In this document: piece by piece, positions 60,321-64,000 of the stretch
Layout: each line of letters starts with the position of its first letter
Position numbering within the stretch: position 1 is the first letter of the stretch
DNA from: CAIKMD01 sp035552195
Lineage (GTDB): Bacteria; Pseudomonadota; Alphaproteobacteria; ATCC43930; CGMCC-115725
NCBI GenBank assembly: GCA_035552195.1
Contig: DASZLU010000110.1
Coordinates: 1 to 64,000, forward strand
Length of the DNA stretch: 64,000 nt
Direction: 5' to 3'
Program-made: the position numbers and the translations under genes
The notes under the pieces: model-generated
The model's database searches: none
The model's input: only the letters and a program-made list of their open reading frames with translations
What the model was told of the DNA's origin: nothing

Positions 60321-60455
60321 GGCAATACCTCACGAACGAACCCCACCCTGTCGTTTTCGCTCTGATTTCCTAATAATTTCCTGCCGCAGCGCGGTTTTGG
60401 CGCTGCACGGACGACCCCATATGGTGCCTAGGCCCGGAACGGCGAGGAGTTAACC

Positions 60456-61856
60456 ATGACCGAGAGCATGCGCAGCCGCACCGAGCGTGACAGCATGGGC
60501 ACGATCGAAGTGCCGGACGAGCGTTTGTGGGGCGCGCAGACGCAGCGCTCGCTCGAGAACTTCCGCATCGGCGGCGAACGCATGCCGCCGGCGCTGATCC
60601 GCGCGCTGGCGCTGCAGAAGAAAGCGGCGGCGCTCGCGAATATGGAACTCGGTGGGCTCGACAAGCGCATCGGCGATGCCATTGTCAAAGCCGCCGATGA
60701 AGTCACCGCCGGAAAGCATGATGGCGAATTTCCGCTCGTCGTCTGGCAGACGGGCTCCGGCACGCAGACGAACATGAACATGAACGAGGTGCTGGCGAAC
60801 CGCGCGAGCGAGATCCTTGGCGGCACGCGGGGCATGCAGCGATCGGTGCATCCCAACGATCACGTCAATCTCGGCCAATCGTCGAACGACAGCTTCCCGA
60901 CCGCGATGCATATCGCCGCCGCAGTCGAGATCGATTGCCGCTTGCTGCCCGCGCTCGGCACGCTTCGCGACGCGCTGCTGAACAAGGCCGCGGAATTCGC
61001 CGATATCGTCAAGACCGGCCGCACCCATCTGCAAGATGCCACGCCGCTCCGGCTGGGATCCGAATTTGGCGCCTATGCGCGGCAGATCGATAACGGCATC
61101 GCGCGCGTCGAGGCGACGTTGCCGCGGCTCTATGCCCTCGCGCAAGGCGGAACCGCGGTCGGCACCGGCCTCAATGCGCAAAAAGGCTTCGCTGAGCGGT
61201 TTGCCGCGGCGGCTGCCGATATCACGGGCCTGCCTTTCGTTTCGGCGCCCGATAAATTCGAGGCGCTCGCCGCGCATGACGCGCTGATCGAAGTGTCGGG
61301 TGCCCTCAACGTGCTCGCCGCCTCACTGATGAAGATCGCCAACGACATCCGTCTCATGGGATCGGGTCCGCGTTGCGGCTTCGGCGAATTGCACCTGCCC
61401 GAGAACGAGCCCGGCTCGTCGATCATGCCGGGCAAGGTCAACCCGACCCAGGCCGAGGCCGTCACCATGGTCGCGGCACAGGCCATGGGCAATCACGTCA
61501 CGATCACCGTTGCCGGCAGCCAGGGGCATTTCGAGCTCAACGTCTACAAGCCCGTGATCGTCTTCAACCTCTTGCAATCGATCCGCCTCCTTGCCGATGC
61601 GAGCGAGAGTTTCGCCGAGCATTGCGTTGCCGGCATCGAGGCCAATCGCAGCCAGATCGAAGCGGTGCTCCACCGCTCGCTCATGCTGGTGACGGCTCTG
61701 ACGCCGCATATCGGCTACGACAAGGCGGCCGAGATCGCCAAGCGCGCGCTCGCCAAAGGCGAGACCTTGAAAGGCGCCGCCGGCGCGCTCGGCTATGTAA
61801 AGCCCGAGGATTTCGACCATTGGGTCGACCCGAAAACCATGCTCGGACCCGACTGA
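60456..61856 (+). CDS. fumC: Fumarate hydratase class II
   Basis: Iron-independent fumarase of 466 residues of the fumarase/aspartase superfamily. Visible are MGTIEVPDERLWGAQTQRS, VWQTGSGTQTNMNMNEV, VHPNDHVNLGQSSNDSFPTA, KTGRTHLQDATPL and the superfamily signature GSSIMPGKVNPTQ with the catalytic loop Ser. FumC is distinguished from aspartase by the TGSGTQTNMN block. It provides a stable alternative to the class I enzyme at 54671. Confidence 0.96.
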   Translation: MTESMRSRTERDSMGTIEVPDERLWGAQTQRSLENFRIGGERMPPALIRALALQKKAAALANMELGGLDKRIGDAIVKAADEVTAGKHDGEFPLVVWQTGSGTQTNMNMNEVLANRASEILGGTRGMQRSVHPNDHVNLGQSSNDSFPTAMHIAAAVEIDCRLLPALGTLRDALLNKAAEFADIVKTGRTHLQDATPLRLGSEFGAYARQIDNGIARVEATLPRLYALAQGGTAVGTGLNAQKGFAERFAAAAADITGLPFVSAPDKFEALAAHDALIEVSGALNVLAASLMKIANDIRLMGSGPRCGFGELHLPENEPGSSIMPGKVNPTQAEAVTMVAAQAMGNHVTITVAGSQGHFELNVYKPVIVFNLLQSIRLLADASESFAEHCVAGIEANRSQIEAVLHRSLMLVTALTPHIGYDKAAEIAKRALAKGETLKGAAGALGYVKPEDFDHWVDPKTMLGPD

Positions 61857-61859
61857 GCG

Positions 61860-62096
61860 ATGACCGCCTCGCTCCGCAAACGCTCTGTTACCGTCGCCGG
61901 CCACTCCACCAGCTTTTCGCTTGAAGAGGAATTCTGGCAGGAGTTGCAGCGAGTTGCGCACCAGCGCAACCTTTCCGTCAACGCGTTGGTTTCATCGATT
62001 GACGCGTCGCGCCCAGGGAATTTATCCAGCGCCTTGCGCGTTTTCGTCCTAGAGTGCTATCGCAAGGGCGAGTTGCACCCGGTCGGGCATTCATAG
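61860..62096 (+). CDS. Ribbon-helix-helix domain protein
   Basis: Protein of 78 residues starting RKRSVTVAGHSTSFSLEEEF, then WQELQRVAHQRNLSVNALVS. This is the RHH_4 pattern: a beta strand, helix A starting at EEEFW and helix B at NLSVNALV. It probably binds DNA as a dimer. It begins 3 bp after the fumC stop, so it is cotranscribed with fumC and the following small gene. That fumC-RHH-DUF4169 order recurs in alphaproteobacteria, as far as I recall. Confidence 0.85.
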   Translation: MTASLRKRSVTVAGHSTSFSLEEEFWQELQRVAHQRNLSVNALVSSIDASRPGNLSSALRVFVLECYRKGELHPVGHS

Positions 62097-62106
62097 GCGA
62101 CAGATC

Positions 62107-62280
62107 ATGGCCGAGATCGTCAACCTCAACCGCTTCCGCAAAGAACGCGAGCGAGCCGCAAAAACGAAGACCGCGGAAGAGAACCGCGTCAAATTCGGCC
62201 GGCGCAAGGAAGAGCGCGAGGTCACCGAGGCCAACGCGCAAAAAGCCGACAAGACGCTCGACGACAAGAAGATCGAGTAG
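62107..62280 (+). CDS. DUF4169-like small basic protein
   Basis: Protein of 57 residues, almost wholly charged: MAEIVNLNRFRKERERAAK, then FGRRKEEREVTEANAQKADK. The N-terminal AEIVNLNRFRK block is the hallmark of DUF4169. It starts 10 bp after the RHH gene and ends 3 bp before the convergent macro-domain gene. Its function is unknown. Confidence 0.8.
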   Translation: MAEIVNLNRFRKERERAAKTKTAEENRVKFGRRKEEREVTEANAQKADKTLDDKKIE

Positions 62281-62283
62281 TAG

Positions 62284-62793
62284 TTAGGTCAACTCCCGCT
62301 CGTAAAGCGCCAGCGTCTCTCGATCGAAACAGGCAAAGACGACGCGCTCGATCGCAGGTGACGCGGCAAGCGCCTGCCGCGTCTCCGCCACCGCGATCAT
62401 CGCGGCACGCTCGCGCGGAAAGCCGTAAACGCCGGTCGATATCGCGGGGAAAGCGAGCGATGTCAGCCCATGCTCCAGCGCAAGCGCAAAGCTTGCGCGA
62501 TAGCAGCGCGCCAGCAGTTCGTCCTCCTTCGCCCGACCGCCACGCCACACCGGGCCGACGGTATGGATCACGTGCTTGGCCGGCAGGCGATAGCCCTTGG
62601 TGATACGCGCTTCGCCCGTCGGGCAGCCGCCGAGCATGCGGCATTCGGCGAGGAGATCAGGGCCCGCCTTGCGGTGGATCGCGCCATCGACCCCACCGCC
62701 GCCGAGCAGCGAACTGTTGGCGGCGTTCACGATCGCATCGACCGCGAGCCTGGTGATGTCGGTTTGGATGGCGGCGATGCGCGCGTCGGGCAC
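62284..62793 (-). CDS. Macro-domain protein (O-acetyl-ADP-ribose deacetylase-like)
   Basis: ADP-ribose-binding macro domain of 169 residues. The ligand loop is DAIVNAANSSLLGGGGVDGA with the catalytic Asn/Asp, and the second loop is FPAISTGVYGFPRERAA. This is the MacroD/YmdB class, which removes acetyl from O-acetyl-ADP-ribose or ADP-ribose from acidic residues. It converges with the DUF4169 gene and lies just downstream of gapR. Confidence 0.93.
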   Translation of the reverse strand: MPDARIAAIQTDITRLAVDAIVNAANSSLLGGGGVDGAIHRKAGPDLLAECRMLGGCPTGEARITKGYRLPAKHVIHTVGPVWRGGRAKEDELLARCYRASFALALEHGLTSLAFPAISTGVYGFPRERAAMIAVAETRQALAASPAIERVVFACFDRETLALYERELT

Positions 62794-62808
62794 TGGGGAC
62801 CGCCGGCT

Positions 62809-63075
62809 TTACTCCGCCGCCTCGCGCGCGCCGCGCATGCCGAGGGCGAGCAGATAGGTGTCGAGCAACGCTTCCTGCTCGTCGAGTTCGTCTTTGTCCA
62901 TTTTCCGGATCTTGACGATCTGGCGCATGATCTTCACCTCGAAGCCATTCGCCTTCGCCTCGGAATAGACGTCGCGAATATCCTCGGCCAGCGCCTTCTT
63001 TTCTTCCTCGAGCCGCTCGATCCGCTCAATGAACGATTTGAGATGATCGCCGGCGACGCCGCCTGCCTTCGACAT
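62809..63075 (-). CDS. gapR: GapR-like nucleoid-associated protein (DUF2312)
   Basis: Protein of 88 residues with a long coiled helix (LKSFIERIERLEEEKKALAE) and the KANGFEVKIMRQIVKIRKMD block of DUF2312. In Caulobacter this family (GapR) binds overtwisted DNA ahead of replication and transcription and stimulates topoisomerases. Length and sequence fit well. The gene lies 15 bp upstream of the macro-domain gene on the same strand. Confidence 0.92.
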   Translation of the reverse strand: MSKAGGVAGDHLKSFIERIERLEEEKKALAEDIRDVYSEAKANGFEVKIMRQIVKIRKMDKDELDEQEALLDTYLLALGMRGAREAAE

Positions 63076-63122
63076 GATGGTGCCTCGCCTCTACTACAAC
63101 GGCGTGACGCTATCGAAGCGCA

Positions 63123-63151
63123 AACGCCGGCGCAATGTGTGCGCCGGCGTT
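63123..63151. terminator. Hairpin between DUF1244 and gapR genes
   Basis: AACGCCGGCGCA/TGCGCCGGCGTT (63123-63134 and 63140-63151) is a perfect 12-bp stem with a 5-base loop, located downstream of the minus-strand DUF1244 gene. Only a short T-run follows on that strand (GTTTGC), so termination is likely but not certain. Confidence 0.55.
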
Positions 63152-63210
63152 ATCCACGTTATCCTTTTATCCACAGGCCTCTCCGGCGCAAAGCCGGAAT
63201 GTGTCGAGCC

Positions 63211-63492
63211 TCAGTGCTTGTGGTCGACCGGCTTCGTGGCCTCTTTCTGGTATTTCTTCTTCCACTCGTCGTACGGCATGCCGTAGACCGCTTCGCGCGC
63301 TTCCGGATCGGGCAGTTTCAGCCCCTTCTCTTCCGCCGATTCGCGATACCAGCGCGACAGGCAGTTGCGGCAGAAGCCGGCGAGATTCATCAGGTCGAGA
63401 TTCTGCACATCCGTGCGCTCGCGCAGATGCGCGACCAGCTTGCGGAACGCGCCGGCTTCGAGCTCGGTGCGGGTCTTGTCGTCGAGATTCAT
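63211..63492 (-). CDS. DUF1244 family protein
   Basis: Protein of 93 residues: MNLDDKTRTELEAGAFRKLV, then LMNLAGFCRNCLSRWYRESA and GMPYDEWKKKYQKEA. The FCRNCLSKW block with its two Cys identifies DUF1244, a small conserved alphaproteobacterial family (SMc04008-like) of unknown role. ATG at 63492 has AGGAGGCACC upstream, a strong ribosome site, and excludes a longer artefactual extension. Confidence 0.9.
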   Translation of the reverse strand: MNLDDKTRTELEAGAFRKLVAHLRERTDVQNLDLMNLAGFCRNCLSRWYRESAEEKGLKLPDPEAREAVYGMPYDEWKKKYQKEATKPVDHKH

Positions 63493-63565
63493 GGTGCCTC
63501 CTAAATTCTTTTGGCCGGAATTCTGTTGCCTGCGCCTGCTCCACCGGCGGCGCTGGCAGCTCGCT

Positions 63566-64000
63566 CTAAGTATGGGTGCCCGGCCGGTCGATTGCCACAT
63601 AGAGGCCGGGCCGCGCCAGGATCGGCTTCAAGAGCCGCGCCAACCGCTCGGCCCATTCGGCAGCGCCCTTGTCGTCGGCGATCAGATCCTGGCGCAGCTC
63701 GATCGCGACATGCGGGAAGCCGCGGTCGAAGGCGTGATGGCGCTGGGTGTAGCCGACCGGCTCGCGCGCCGAATAAGGCTGGTTGTCGCCGACCGCTTCG
63801 GGACCAAGCTCGGCGCGCAGTGCCGCCAGCAAAGGCGTCGCGATCCGCCCTTCGCCGTCCCACAACACGCCGATATGCCAGGGCCGCGCGAAGCCTTTCA
63901 TGCGCGGCGTGAAAGAATGCATCGAGATCACCGCCGGCGCGCGGCCGCCGCTGCCGATGCGCGCGAGTTGTTCGTCGATCGCCGCGTGATAGGGCTCGAA
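63566..64000 (-). CDS. N-formylglutamate amidohydrolase-like protein (5' partial)
   Basis: The frame runs off the right edge, and 144 C-terminal codons are visible. Features include ISMHSFTPRMKGFARPWHIG (the family MHSFTP metal-site motif), NQPYSAREPVGYTQRHHAFD and GFPHVAIELRQDLI. They match the FGase/HutG family, which hydrolyses N-formylglutamate or similar N-acyl amino acids using zinc. Upstream residues FEPYHAAIDEQLARI fit the family too. The substrate is uncertain because standalone alphaproteobacterial members are not all histidine-pathway enzymes. Confidence 0.88.
   Translation of the reverse strand, partial: FEPYHAAIDEQLARIGSGGRAPAVISMHSFTPRMKGFARPWHIGVLWDGEGRIATPLLAALRAELGPEAVGDNQPYSAREPVGYTQRHHAFDRGFPHVAIELRQDLIADDKGAAEWAERLARLLKPILARPGLYVAIDRPGTHT

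Overview
The window is high-GC chromosomal DNA from an alphaproteobacterium. The best evidence is a circularly permuted, two-piece tmRNA gene (about 53693-54018) with tag ANDNIAPEALAA, followed directly by an alpha-type SspB adaptor. GapR (DUF2312), DUF1244, DUF4169, ThyX and an RkpA/RkpG/RkpH-type cluster fit the same assignment. A Rhodospirillales- or Rhizobiales-like host is an inference; the species cannot be named from sequence alone.

Region 1 (1-16186) is an envelope and lipid region. It holds the C-terminal end of a repeat-rich secreted protein and a type I secretion pair (HlyB-like ABC ATPase plus HlyD-like fusion protein). A minus-strand pair follows (GT4 glycosyltransferase and CDP-alcohol phosphatidyltransferase). 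Divergent from it is a coupled trio: a 2484-residue type I polyketide/fatty acid synthase, a PLP alpha-oxoamine synthase and an SDR reductase. The trio matches the rhizobial rkpAGH genes for a capsule lipid. Its chemistry suggests an acyl chain released by decarboxylative condensation with an amino acid, giving a sphingoid-base-like amino-ketone that the SDR reduces. This is the strongest candidate for an under-described pathway.

Region 2 (16426-21739) has an OmpA-type porin with a strong terminator, then a lower-GC island. The island contains an orphan membrane protein, a lone phage terminase small subunit, a RhuM-like HTH fragment, an MT-A70 adenine methyltransferase and a convergent BglII-family endonuclease. 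It is probably a prophage remnant carrying a restriction-modification system.

Region 3 (21740-43391) is mostly core: the mreBCD-mrdA-rodA cell-shape operon with a trailing cupin gene, leuA, ilvC-ilvH-ilvB, miaA with an alpha/beta hydrolase, serB, a TetR/MFS divergent pair with overlapping promoters and operators, degP, DUF2065-hflC-hflK, and the Fe-S carrier mrp. Palindromic REP-like repeats follow mrp.

Region 4 (43685-54059) is accessory: a branched-chain amino acid-type binding protein, a GT1 glycosyltransferase with a TetR regulator, a polymorphic toxin with a CdiA-CT-like tRNase domain and its immunity gene, a DsbA-like protein, thyX, a Rieske oxygenase overlapping a fused two-domain ABC permease, then ssrA.

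Region 5 (54060-64000) holds sspB, class I fumarase, a TfoX-ECF sigma-anti-sigma-metal sensor operon, a Sel1/trypsin fusion protein, class II fumarase, and a run of small conserved genes (RHH, DUF4169, macro domain, GapR, DUF1244). It ends in a partial N-formylglutamate amidohydrolase. I saw no tRNA, rRNA, CRISPR array or complete insertion sequence.
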